This document shows, piece by piece, positions 28,166 through 36,320 of a stretch of 64,000 bases of DNA. Every line of letters begins with the position of its first letter. The stretch's first letter is position 1. Origin of the DNA: Sulfitobacter sp. F26169L (GTDB taxonomy: Bacteria > Pseudomonadota > Alphaproteobacteria > Rhodobacterales > Rhodobacteraceae). The stretch is taken from assembly GCF_026410285.1 (NCBI RefSeq), contig NZ_JAPMLP010000001.1:434001-498000 (forward strand). Direction: 5' to 3'. Below the pieces are notes generated by a model that worked only from the letters and a program-made list of their open reading frames with translations, was not told the DNA's origin and ran no database searches. Both the position numbers and the translations under genes were made by a program.

Positions 28166-28515
28166 CGACACTCTCTATGGTGGGGTAGAATGTTTCCCTT
28201 ACGGCAACCGCGTCGGGTTTTATCCCTCAAATGGGGGATGCGACCCGTTCGGATCGTCGTTAACCTATTTTCATATTGCACGTATTCTATTTTAGCTGCC
28301 CATGATCCTACGCCCTATTTGGCTGTTACGGTTTTTCGTCTCCGTGACCGGACAGGTGTCCGTTGACTGATACGGTAAATCCGGTGGATCGTGGGCTCTT
28401 TCATTATTGGTCAGATGCGGGGTAATATCGCCGGTGATATCCCAGAGACTTGAATAATGTCCTGTCGGCAAGGTATAGCCGGACCCAAGGAATTTTACAC
28501 CAAAGGGCAGGGCAT
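28166..28515 (+). other. 350-bp non-coding block upstream of fabF with hairpins
   Basis: No gene was found here. The block contains a two-helix hairpin (CGGGT/ACCCG at 28214-28218 with 28243-28247, enclosing ATCCC/GGGAT at 28222-28226 with 28235-28239), an AT-rich stretch at 28258-28296, and a perfect CGGACA-GG-TGTCCG palindrome at 28349-28362 just before TTGACT (28363-28368). It must include the fabF promoter. A small RNA is possible but not shown. Confidence 0.4.
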
Positions 28516-29775
28516 ATGCGCAGAGTGGTTGTTACGGGATTGGGTTTGGTCACACCGTTGGCAGACGGGGTTGAGGAAAGCTGGAAGCGGATTTTGGACT
28601 GTCAGTCCGGCGCGGGGCCGATTACGGGCTTTGACGCAAGCCGTTGTGTTACACAATACGCCTGCGAAGTGCCGTTGGGGGACGGTACGGATGGCACATT
28701 TAATGCAGATACCTACATGCAGCCCAAAGAGCAGCGTAAGGTAGATACTTTCATTATGTTCGGTCTGGCAGCAGCCCAGCAAGCGATTGAAGACGCAGGT
28801 TGGATGCCCGAGGATCGCGAGAGCCTGGAGCGCACGGGTGTGCTGATCGGGTCCGGCATCGGCGGATTGAACTCCATCGCGAACACGGCTGTAATGATGG
28901 CCGAGAAGGGGCCAAAGCGGGTCAGCCCGTTCTTTGTTCCCGGTGCGCTGATCAACCTGATCTCGGGGCAGGTATCCATAAAATACGGATTTAAAGGGCC
29001 GAACCATTCGGTTGTGACTGCTTGTTCCACGGGTGCCCACGCGATTGGTGATGCAAGCCGTCTGATCATGTTTGGCGATGCCGATGTGATGGTGGCCGGT
29101 GGTGCCGAGGCAGCGATTTGCGAAATCGGGATTGCAGGCTTCAACGCCTGCAAGGCGCTGAGCACCAAGCGCGGTGATGACCCGCAAAAGGCCAGCCGCC
29201 CCTATGACACCGACCGTGACGGTTTTGTTATGGGTGAGGGTGCCGGTATTGTGGTGCTGGAAGAATATGAGCACGCCAAGGCGCGTGGCGCAAAGATTTA
29301 TGCCGAGGTAATCGGCTATGGTCTGTCCGGCGATGCGTACCACATCACAGCCCCGTCAGAGGATGGTGAGGGCGGCGAACGGTCCATGCGCGCCGCGCTC
29401 CGCCATGCGGGACTTGAGCCCAAAGACATCGACTATATCAACGCGCATGGCACGTCTACGATGGCCGATACCATCGAACTGGGTGCGGTCGAGCGGATGA
29501 TGGGCGAACATGCAGGCAAGGTGACCATGTCATCTACCAAGTCGGCCACCGGTCATTTGTTGGGGGCTGCGGGTGCGATCGAGGGAATATTCTCAATCCT
29601 TGCAATCCGTGACCAGATTGCGCCGCCGACGATCAACCTCGACAACCCTGCGGTTGAGACAAAAATCGATCTGGCGGCAAATGCGCCGGTAAAGCGCGAA
29701 ATCAAAGTGGCGCTGAGCAACTCTTTCGGATTTGGCGGCACCAATGCAAGCGTGCTGTTCGGGAAGGTAGAATAA
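28516..29775 (+). CDS. fabF: 3-oxoacyl-ACP synthase II
   Basis: The 419-aa condensing enzyme elongates acyl-ACP with malonyl-ACP. The Cys-His-His triad is visible: TACSTGAHA, NAHGTSTMAD and SATGHLLGAAG. The ATG at 28516 gives the classical MRRVVVTGLGLVTPL start; an extension to 28450 is unrelated sequence. mltG starts on the next base after its stop. Confidence 0.97.
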   Translation: MRRVVVTGLGLVTPLADGVEESWKRILDCQSGAGPITGFDASRCVTQYACEVPLGDGTDGTFNADTYMQPKEQRKVDTFIMFGLAAAQQAIEDAGWMPEDRESLERTGVLIGSGIGGLNSIANTAVMMAEKGPKRVSPFFVPGALINLISGQVSIKYGFKGPNHSVVTACSTGAHAIGDASRLIMFGDADVMVAGGAEAAICEIGIAGFNACKALSTKRGDDPQKASRPYDTDRDGFVMGEGAGIVVLEEYEHAKARGAKIYAEVIGYGLSGDAYHITAPSEDGEGGERSMRAALRHAGLEPKDIDYINAHGTSTMADTIELGAVERMMGEHAGKVTMSSTKSATGHLLGAAGAIEGIFSILAIRDQIAPPTINLDNPAVETKIDLAANAPVKREIKVALSNSFGFGGTNASVLFGKVE

Positions 29776-30966
29776 ATGTGGCGCCATGTTGCGGCGAACG
29801 CAATTACGTTTCTGGTTGTGGCTTTGTTCCTGCTGGGTGGCGTCATCATTTGGGGCAAGTCGGAGTATGACGCGGCTGGCCCGTTGAGCGAAGCCGTTTG
29901 TGTGCAGGTCAAAAGTGGCAGCAACATGCGCCGCGTCAGTAAGGATCTGGCGGAGCAGGGTGCGGTGCGTTCTGCCGCGATTTTCCGTATCGGTGCGGAT
30001 TACGAAGACAAGACAGGCCAGCTGAAAGCAGGCAGCTTTCTGATCGAGCCAGAAGTCAGCATGAAGGAGATTGTGGACATCATCACCCGTGGCGGTGCCA
30101 GCACTTGTGGGACCGAGATTGTGTACCGCATTGGTGTGACGCGGGTAAGTGTTCAGGTGCGTGAACTGGACCCTGCGACAAACCGTTTTACCGAACTGGC
30201 ACAGTTCACACCCGCAAGCGGCGAAGTACCCGCGGCTTATACCCAAACGCGTGACAAAGCCGATGTGCGGTTTCGCGTGGCGATGGCCGAAGGGGTGACA
30301 AGCTGGCAGGTGGTCAATGCGCTGAATGCGATGGACATCATGGAAGGCACTGTCACGGAGACACCCGCCGAAGGATCGCTTGCGCCCGACAGCTATGAGG
30401 TGCGCAAGGGCGATGACCGTGGTGCGCTGATTGCGCGGATGCAAGCGGCACAGGAAACATTGTTGGCCGCAGCATGGGAAGCGCGCGCGGATGACCTGCC
30501 GGTCAACAGCCCTGAAGAACTGCTGATTCTTGCGTCGATCGTGGAAAAGGAAACCGGTGTTGCGGAGGAGCGCCGTCAGGTGGCCAGCGTCTTTGTGAAC
30601 CGTCTTAATCAGGGGATGCGTTTGCAGACAGACCCGACCGTGATCTATGGCATCACCCGTGGCGAAGGCGTGCTGGGCCGTGGTTTGCGCCGTAGTGAAC
30701 TGCGCCGCGAAACGCCCTACAACACCTATGTGATTCCTGCTTTGCCGCCTACACCTATTGCCAATCCAGGCCGTGCAAGCCTAATGGCAGCGGCGCAACC
30801 GGATGAGACACCCTATATCTTCTTTGTAGCTGATGGCACGGGCGGTCACGCCTTTGCGGTTACACTGGACGAGCATAACAGGAACGTAGCGGCGTGGCGC
30901 AAGATCGAAGCAGAGCGCGGCGCGGCGGCAGCTGGTAATGCATCGACGGGTGGCGGCAGCGATTAG
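29776..30966 (+). CDS. mltG: endolytic transglycosylase MltG
   Basis: This 396-aa inner-membrane enzyme cuts nascent peptidoglycan strands and sets glycan length. It has one N-terminal membrane helix (about residues 8-28), a LysM-like region, and the YceG catalytic motif ILASIVEKETGVAEER with the active glutamate. The QTDPTVIYGITRG and PYNTYVIPALPPTPIANPG segments follow. It begins immediately after fabF and is followed by the GTA leader. Confidence 0.95.
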   Translation: MWRHVAANAITFLVVALFLLGGVIIWGKSEYDAAGPLSEAVCVQVKSGSNMRRVSKDLAEQGAVRSAAIFRIGADYEDKTGQLKAGSFLIEPEVSMKEIVDIITRGGASTCGTEIVYRIGVTRVSVQVRELDPATNRFTELAQFTPASGEVPAAYTQTRDKADVRFRVAMAEGVTSWQVVNALNAMDIMEGTVTETPAEGSLAPDSYEVRKGDDRGALIARMQAAQETLLAAAWEARADDLPVNSPEELLILASIVEKETGVAEERRQVASVFVNRLNQGMRLQTDPTVIYGITRGEGVLGRGLRRSELRRETPYNTYVIPALPPTPIANPGRASLMAAAQPDETPYIFFVADGTGGHAFAVTLDEHNRNVAAWRKIEAERGAAAAGNASTGGGSD

Positions 30967-30992
30967 GCTGTTGCGGGCACCGTGCCCGAACG

Positions 30993-31005
30993 CATCAAAT
31001 AGTTA
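30993..31005 (+). promoter_or_regulatory. IHF-like site upstream of the GTA cluster
   Basis: CATCAA-ATAG-TTA matches the IHF consensus WATCAANNNNTTR at every position but the first. It lies 122 bp before the first GTA gene, and a TATACC (31018-31023) that could serve as a -10 follows 12 bp later. IHF is reported to co-activate the Caulobacter GTA, which makes the site plausible but untested. Confidence 0.45.
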
Positions 31006-31048
31006 ACCCCGGTCCAGTATACCTGTCTCATGCTAGGAGATTTGGGAG

Positions 31049-31081
31049 ACGGCCCCGACTTCGTAGTCGGGGCCGTTTTTT
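31049..31081 (+). terminator. strong intrinsic terminator just upstream of the first GTA gene
   Basis: ACGGCCCCGAC and GTCGGGGCCGT form an 11-bp perfect stem around TTCGTA, followed by TTTTT. Only 45 bp separate it from the g1 ATG. It either ends fabF-mltG transcription or lies inside the GTA leader. Confidence 0.93.
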
Positions 31082-31087
31082 CATGTC

Positions 31088-31113
31088 TTTCGATTGGAGG
31101 ACTCCAAACGAAA
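31088..31113 (+). promoter_or_regulatory. near-perfect inverted repeat in front of GTA g1
   Basis: TTTCGATTGGAG and CTCCAAACGAAA pair at 11 of 12 positions around a GA centre. The right arm runs into the AAGGA ribosome site (31112-31116) of g1. It could be an operator or a translational hairpin. Confidence 0.6.
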
Positions 31114-31126
31114 GGACCGAGAATAG

Positions 31127-31477
31127 ATGATGATCGAGCCGGTGCCACAACTCGACGAGCTTGCACAGGCGGAGGCGCTGTTTGCCTCCGTACACGCATC
31201 ACTTGCCGAGTTAAGAGAAGCCTTAGAGAGCCTGAAAGAACGGGCCAAATCCGGAGAGGAGATTGATGCAACCACAACGTCGAAAACCGTCACCCAGTTA
31301 GCGGAAACGGTGGTGCGTTGTCAGAAAGCGGGAATGATCTTGTATGACTGCCGAAACAAACATGCCGGAATTGCACGGGGAGGCTATGCCCTCGACCTCG
31401 ACAAGGCGCGGGCTGATATCGGGTGCAAACTGGATCGGCTCCGCTGCGCCATCGGTTCAGGAGAAATTCCTGAATAA
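31127..31477 (+). CDS. GTA g1: small terminase subunit-like protein
   Basis: The 116-aa, mostly helical protein (ELAQAEALFASVHASLAELREALESLKERA) occupies the g1 position. In RcGTA gp1 acts with TerL as a non-specific small terminase, which helps explain headful packaging of any DNA. AAGGA lies 10 bp before the ATG. Its 3' part overlaps the TerL reading frame. Confidence 0.85.
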   Translation: MMIEPVPQLDELAQAEALFASVHASLAELREALESLKERAKSGEEIDATTTSKTVTQLAETVVRCQKAGMILYDCRNKHAGIARGGYALDLDKARADIGCKLDRLRCAIGSGEIPE

Positions 31478-32756
31478 ACTGGATGAGGGGGAGCTTCGCG
31501 CTCTCCCTTACTTGTTTGAATTCTGGGCAATCGCGCATCAACTGCCGCCGGAGGGCGCGTGGCGGTCATGGGTGATTATGGGCGGGCGCGGTGCAGGTAA
31601 GACGCGCGCGGGGGCTGAATGGGTGCGCGCGGCTGTTGAGGGTGCGCGCCCGATGGATGTAGGGCGCTGCCGCCGTGTGGCGCTGGTAGGCGAAACAATC
31701 GAGCAGGTGCGCGAGGTGATGATATTCGGCGATAGCGGGATATTGGCCTGCTCGCCCGAGGATCGCCGCCCCGATTGGGAGGCAACGCGCAAGCGGCTGG
31801 TCTGGCCCAACGGTGCGATTGCAACGGTTCATTCGGCGTTTGACCCAGAGGGGCTGCGCGGGCCGCAGTTTGATGCAGCCTGGGTGGATGAAATCGCAAA
31901 ATGGAAAAAGGCGCAAGAGACGTGGGATATGCTGCAATTTGCGCTGCGTCTGGGGACACGTCCGCAGGTTTGCGTGACGACCACGCCGCGCAATGTGGGA
32001 GTGCTGAAAGATTTGTTGAAGTCACCGTCAACTGTGGTGACGCACGCGCCGACCGAGGCGAACCGTGCCAATCTGGCGGAATCGTTTTTGGAGGAGGTGC
32101 GCGCGCGGTATCGCGGCACGCGATTGGGGCGGCAGGAGTTGGACGGCGTTTTGCTGGCCGATGCCGAGGGGGCGCTGTGGACCAGCGAGATGCTGGAGCA
32201 GGCGCGTGTGCAGAATGTCCCACAGCTTGACCGGATTGTGGTAGCTGTTGATCCGGCGACAACGTCGGGGGCCTCGGCGGATGAATGTGGAATTGTGGTG
32301 GCGGGGGTGCAGTGCAGCGGGCCGCCACAAGACTGGCGCGCCTATGTGCTGGCCGATTGTACCGTGACGGGCGAGGGCCCGAACGGCTGGGCGCGCGCCG
32401 CGATTGCGGCGATGGAGCGGTTTGGTGCGGACCGTTTGGTGGCAGAGGTCAATCAGGGTGGGCAAATGGTGCAAGAAGTTATCCGCCAGGTTGATCCGCT
32501 GGTGCCTTACAAAAGTGTACATGCCAGCCGTGGCAAGGTGGCGCGGGCAGAGCCTGTGGCGGCGCTGTACGAGCAGGGGCGGGTGAAGCACATGCCCGAT
32601 CTGGATGGTCTGGAGGACCAGATGACCCGCATGACACGGCGCGGCTATGAGGGGGGCGGATCGCCGGATCGCGTGGATGCGCTGGTCTGGGCGCTGCATG
32701 AGCTGATGATCGAACCTGCGGCCAAGTGGCGACAACCGGGGGTGCGTTCGCTTTAG
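31344..32756 (+). CDS. GTA g2: terminase large subunit
   Basis: The 470-aa packaging motor has Walker A (MGGRGAGKTRAG), Walker B (FDAAWVDEI) and a C-terminal RNase H-like nuclease with acidic residues in VAVDPATTSG and SPDRVDALVWAL. With the start at 31344 it overlaps g1 by 134 bp. Starts at 31362 or 31386 (the latter behind GGGGAGG) are also possible, and the true N-terminus is uncertain. Confidence 0.95.
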   Translation: MTAETNMPELHGEAMPSTSTRRGLISGANWIGSAAPSVQEKFLNKLDEGELRALPYLFEFWAIAHQLPPEGAWRSWVIMGGRGAGKTRAGAEWVRAAVEGARPMDVGRCRRVALVGETIEQVREVMIFGDSGILACSPEDRRPDWEATRKRLVWPNGAIATVHSAFDPEGLRGPQFDAAWVDEIAKWKKAQETWDMLQFALRLGTRPQVCVTTTPRNVGVLKDLLKSPSTVVTHAPTEANRANLAESFLEEVRARYRGTRLGRQELDGVLLADAEGALWTSEMLEQARVQNVPQLDRIVVAVDPATTSGASADECGIVVAGVQCSGPPQDWRAYVLADCTVTGEGPNGWARAAIAAMERFGADRLVAEVNQGGQMVQEVIRQVDPLVPYKSVHASRGKVARAEPVAALYEQGRVKHMPDLDGLEDQMTRMTRRGYEGGGSPDRVDALVWALHELMIEPAAKWRQPGVRSL

Positions 32757-32777
32757 CGGCGATTTGATGAGGGTTTG

Positions 32778-32804
32778 AAAGGGGGGCTTCGGCCTCCCTT
32801 TTTT
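32778..32804 (+). terminator. intrinsic terminator inside the GTA cluster, between g2 and g3
   Basis: AAAGGGGGGC, a stable TTCG loop and GCCTCCCTTT form a 10-bp stem with one G-U pair, followed by further T residues to 32804. It lies 22 bp after the TerL stop in a 177-bp gap, the second-largest gap of the cluster. Confidence 0.88.
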
Positions 32805-32933
32805 GTGTGTGGGGAGGTGTTGCGCGGGGGGCGCGCGGTCTGGTCCGGCAGCATTAGGAATTTAATGGCAAATTGTTTTCAGAAGCGATGGGGCAGCGGA
32901 TCTGCCACGGGGCAAGAGATGGAGAGAACAGAC

Positions 32934-34103
32934 ATGTTTGATTTTCTAAAGCGGGAAGCGGCAGGCGTGGTGGAGGCGAAGGCATCGGCTACGGGGCGTG
33001 TTGTTGCGATGCAAAGCTCTGGCCGTGTGGCGTGGAGCCCGCGCGATACGGTATCGCTGACGCGTACGGGTTTTGCGGGCAATCCTGTGGGATTCCGCTC
33101 GGTCAAGTTGATTGCAGAGGCAGCGGCGGCCTTGCCGCTGGTGTTGCAGAACGCAGAGCAGCGTTTTGACACGCATCCGGTACTGGGGCTGATTGCGCGG
33201 CCCAACGGTGCGCAGGGGCGTGCAGAACTGTTGGAGGCGCTTTATGCGCAGCTGTTGCTATCGGGGGATGGATACATCGAAGCGGTTGGCGGTGACGCCG
33301 GCCTGCCGCTGGAGCTGCATGTGCTGCGGTCCGACCGGATGTCTGTTGTGCCAGGTGCAGACGGCTGGCCAGTTGCCTATGAATACGCTGTCGGCGGGCG
33401 CAAGCACCGGTTTGACGCGGCTAACGCGTCCCCCATCTGTCATGTGCGCAATTTCCACCCACAAGACGATCACTATGGATTTAGCCCTATGCAGGCGGCG
33501 GCAACGGCGGTGGATGTGCATAATTCCGCCTCGCGGTGGAGCAAGGCATTGCTGGACAATGCGGCGCGCCCATCCGGTGCAATCATTTACAAGGGCGCGG
33601 ATGGTCAAGGCGCAATGAGTAACGATCAATACGAGCGTCTGGTGAGCGAGATGGAGAGCCATCATCAGGGCGCGCGCAACGCGGGGCGGCCTATGCTGCT
33701 GGAGGGCGGACTTGACTGGAAGCCGATGGGATTCTCGCCCAGCGATATGGAATTCCAGAAGACCAAAGAAGCGGCGGCGCGCGAAATTGCGTTGGCGTTT
33801 GGTGTGCCGCCAATGCTGATCGGAATCCAGGGGGACGCGACCTATGCGAACTATCAGGAAGCGCACCGCGCGTTTTACCGCCTGACGGTGTTGCCGTTGG
33901 CAACGCGGGTCACGGCAGTGTTGGCGCATTGGCTGGCGGGTTTCAGTGGCGAGCAGGTTGAACTGAAGCCCGATCTGGATCAGGTGCCCGCGCTGAGCGG
34001 CGAGCGGGATGCGCAGTGGGCGCGTGTGGCGGGTGCGGATTTTCTGACTCAGGGAGAGAAGCGCGCGCTGTTGGGCCTGCCTGCGGTGGCTGCGGATGAG
34101 TGA
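32934..34103 (+). CDS. GTA g3: HK97-family portal protein
   Basis: The 389-aa protein forms the dodecameric ring through which DNA enters the head. It shows the portal pattern RTGFAGNPVGFRSVKLIAEAAAALP near the start, HPVLGLIARPN, and EIALAFGVPPMLIGIQGDATYANYQEAHRAFY. The ATG at 32934 (MFDFLKRE) with GGAG about 9 bp upstream is preferred over a start at 32775 that would run through the terminator hairpin. Confidence 0.95.
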   Translation: MFDFLKREAAGVVEAKASATGRVVAMQSSGRVAWSPRDTVSLTRTGFAGNPVGFRSVKLIAEAAAALPLVLQNAEQRFDTHPVLGLIARPNGAQGRAELLEALYAQLLLSGDGYIEAVGGDAGLPLELHVLRSDRMSVVPGADGWPVAYEYAVGGRKHRFDAANASPICHVRNFHPQDDHYGFSPMQAAATAVDVHNSASRWSKALLDNAARPSGAIIYKGADGQGAMSNDQYERLVSEMESHHQGARNAGRPMLLEGGLDWKPMGFSPSDMEFQKTKEAAAREIALAFGVPPMLIGIQGDATYANYQEAHRAFYRLTVLPLATRVTAVLAHWLAGFSGEQVELKPDLDQVPALSGERDAQWARVAGADFLTQGEKRALLGLPAVAADE

Positions 34104-34323
34104 GCTGCCGATCGAGCGGTTTCAATGCGCGCCGGGTATGCGGCTGCAGGCGCACGAACGGGTGAGCGCAATCCATCTGGCAAATCTTGATAAGCGGCTG
34201 GACCGGATCGAGCAGATGATGGAGCGGCTGGAGCGGCGGCTGTGGCTGGCTGTCTATGGGGTGGCGGGGGTGATTTTGGCAAAAGCGGTGCAGACGTTTC
34301 TGGCTGTGACCCCCGTGGGCTGA
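34096..34323 (+). CDS. GTA g3.5: small membrane-associated protein
   Basis: The 75-aa protein has a coiled-coil-prone part (LANLDKRLDRIEQMMERLERRL) and a C-terminal membrane helix (WLAVYGVAGVILAKAVQTFLAV). It overlaps g3 by 8 bp. Its job is unknown; the position is conserved in Rhodobacterales GTAs. Confidence 0.8.
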   Translation: MSELPIERFQCAPGMRLQAHERVSAIHLANLDKRLDRIEQMMERLERRLWLAVYGVAGVILAKAVQTFLAVTPVG

Positions 34324-34344
34324 ACGCAACAACAGGAGACTACG

Positions 34345-34974
34345 ATGGATATGAGTGGAAACAACTTCGCGCATGGCGCGGAGAACGGCGGCGGCTTGCC
34401 TGCGCTTGAGCGCAAATTTGTGCAGTTTGACGAGGTTGCGAAGGTGGACGGCGGTGTCGAGATAAAGGGCTACGCCAGTTTTTTCGACGCAGTTGATCAG
34501 GGCAACGATGTGGTGCAGCGCGGGGCGTACGGTGCCAGCCTGATGGCGCTGAAGGCGGCGGGGCGCGGCGTAAAGATGTTGTGGCAGCATGATCCGGCGC
34601 AACCGATTGGCGTGTGGGACGAGGTACGCGAGGACGGGCGCGGTCTGTTCGTAAAGGGCCGGATTTTGCAATCGGTTGAGAAGGGCCGAGAGGCGATTGC
34701 CCTGATCGAAGCCGGGGCGATTGACGGTCTGTCGATCGGTTATCGCACGGTGAAGGCATGCAAGAACACCAAGGGCCAGCGGCTCTTGCAGGAACTGGAG
34801 CTTTGGGAGGTGTCGCTGGTGACCTTTCCGATGCTTCCCAGTGCGCGGGTGGCGGCGAAGGCGGACGGTTTTGTCCGTATCGGTGACGTCCTGCGCGAGA
34901 TGGCGGGGGTGTTTGATGCAGCGTGCGCTGACATCGGAGCCCGCCAAGACAACCAAAAGGGGAACGCGAGATGA
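34345..34974 (+). CDS. GTA g4: HK97-family prohead protease
   Basis: The 209-aa serine protease trims the capsid N-terminal scaffold during head maturation. The catalytic His is in KMLWQHDPAQPIG and the Ser in IDGLSIGYRTV, matching the U35/S78 family. Its stop overlaps the capsid start (ATGA). Confidence 0.93.
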   Translation: MDMSGNNFAHGAENGGGLPALERKFVQFDEVAKVDGGVEIKGYASFFDAVDQGNDVVQRGAYGASLMALKAAGRGVKMLWQHDPAQPIGVWDEVREDGRGLFVKGRILQSVEKGREAIALIEAGAIDGLSIGYRTVKACKNTKGQRLLQELELWEVSLVTFPMLPSARVAAKADGFVRIGDVLREMAGVFDAACADIGARQDNQKGNAR

Positions 34975-36140
34975 GCGATACCAACAACGATGCCGCGGGT
35001 CTTTCCCCGGCTGAGGATGTGCGGCGGGCTGTTACAGGCTTTGTCACGCAGTTCAAAGGCTTCCAAGCCGACATTGAGACCAAACTTCAACAAACAGAAG
35101 AGCGAATGACCATGCTGGATCGTAAAACACTGACTGCTGCGCGTACTCCTTTGGCGGGAGCCACTGATATGGGCGCACCGCACAAGAAAGCCTTTAACGC
35201 CTATGTGCGTTCCGGCGATGATGACGGGCTGCGTGGTCTGGAACTGGAGGGCAAGGCGCTGTCCACGGCGGTGAATTCCGACGGTGGGTATCTGGTTGAT
35301 CCGCAGACCTCGGATATTGTGAAATCTGTTCTGAATACTACGGCGTCGATCCGTGCGATTGCTTCTGTCGTGAATGTCGAGGCGACATCGTACGATGTTC
35401 TGGTGGATCATTCCGATGTGGGCGCAGGCTGGGCAACCGAGTCGTCGGTCATCGGGGAGAGTGATACGCCGCAGATCGACCGCATCACCGTGCAGTTGCA
35501 CGAGTTAAGCGCGCTGCCAAAAGCGTCCCAGCGTCTGCTGGATGATGCAGCGTTTGACATCGAAGGTTGGCTGGCGGGACGTATCGCCGACAAGTTCGCC
35601 CGTGCCGAAGCGGGGGCGTTTATCAACGGTGATGGTATCGACAAGCCCAGAGGTATTCTGGCCCACCCCACGGTAGATAACGATGTCTGGGCCTGGGGCA
35701 ATCTGGGTTACGTGCCGACCGGTGTATCGGGGGAGGTCACGCCGGATGCGATTGTGGATGTGGTTTATGCGCTGGGTGCGCAGTACCGCGCAAATGCGTC
35801 TTTTGTGATGAACTCCAAAACCGCCGGACTGGTGCGCAAGCTGAAGGACATGGACGGGCGGTTTGTCTGGTCCGATGGTCTGGCCGCGGGAGAGCCTGCG
35901 CGTTTGATGGGCTATCCGGTGCTGATTGCCGAGGACATGCCTGATGCAAATGCAGACGAGATGGCGATTGCCTTTGGTGATTTCGCAGCAGGCTACACGA
36001 TTGCCGAACGTCCCGATCTGCGCATCCTGCGCGACCCGTTCAGCGCCAAGCCGCATGTCCTGTTCTACGCAACCAAGCGTGTGGGCGGTGATGTGAGCGA
36101 TTTTGCAGCGATCAAGCTGCTGAAATTCGGCACGTCCTAA
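34971..36140 (+). CDS. GTA g5: HK97-fold major capsid protein
   Basis: The 389-aa capsid precursor has an N-terminal helical delta/scaffold domain (about residues 15-60). The HK97 core follows from LEGKALSTAVNSDGGYLVDPQT to the end (KPHVLFYATKRVGGDVSDFAAIKLL). The boundary near residues 60-75 is the expected protease cleavage zone. A stable hairpin follows the stop. Confidence 0.96.
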   Translation: MSDTNNDAAGLSPAEDVRRAVTGFVTQFKGFQADIETKLQQTEERMTMLDRKTLTAARTPLAGATDMGAPHKKAFNAYVRSGDDDGLRGLELEGKALSTAVNSDGGYLVDPQTSDIVKSVLNTTASIRAIASVVNVEATSYDVLVDHSDVGAGWATESSVIGESDTPQIDRITVQLHELSALPKASQRLLDDAAFDIEGWLAGRIADKFARAEAGAFINGDGIDKPRGILAHPTVDNDVWAWGNLGYVPTGVSGEVTPDAIVDVVYALGAQYRANASFVMNSKTAGLVRKLKDMDGRFVWSDGLAAGEPARLMGYPVLIAEDMPDANADEMAIAFGDFAAGYTIAERPDLRILRDPFSAKPHVLFYATKRVGGDVSDFAAIKLLKFGTS

Positions 36141-36152
36141 GCGGATGCCGGA

Positions 36153-36178
36153 ACCGGAGCGGGGGAGCCTGCTCCGGT
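36153..36178 (+). other. stable hairpin after the GTA capsid gene
   Basis: ACCGGAGC and GCTCCGGT pair perfectly (8 bp) around a GGGGGAGCCT loop. No T-tract follows. In the largest gap of the cluster (180 bp), it could protect the capsid mRNA 3' end or act as a partial stop. Confidence 0.6.
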
Positions 36179-36320
36179 ACGGGCGTGCGCCCAAATGTAC
36201 ACTTCGCATTGTCTAGCTGCTCCTCCTCCGACCGAGCAATGCGCAGGTGGGGTGTGCGTCCGGCAGGGGAGTGGCCTGTCAGTGCGCGAATATGACGTAA
36301 GGTTTGAGAGAGGCTTTGGG

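Noticed and set aside
36195..36320. 42-residue N-terminal extension of GTA g6
   Set aside because: It runs just behind the post-capsid hairpin with unconserved-looking residues, while the ATG at 36321 has a good ribosome site and a typical start.
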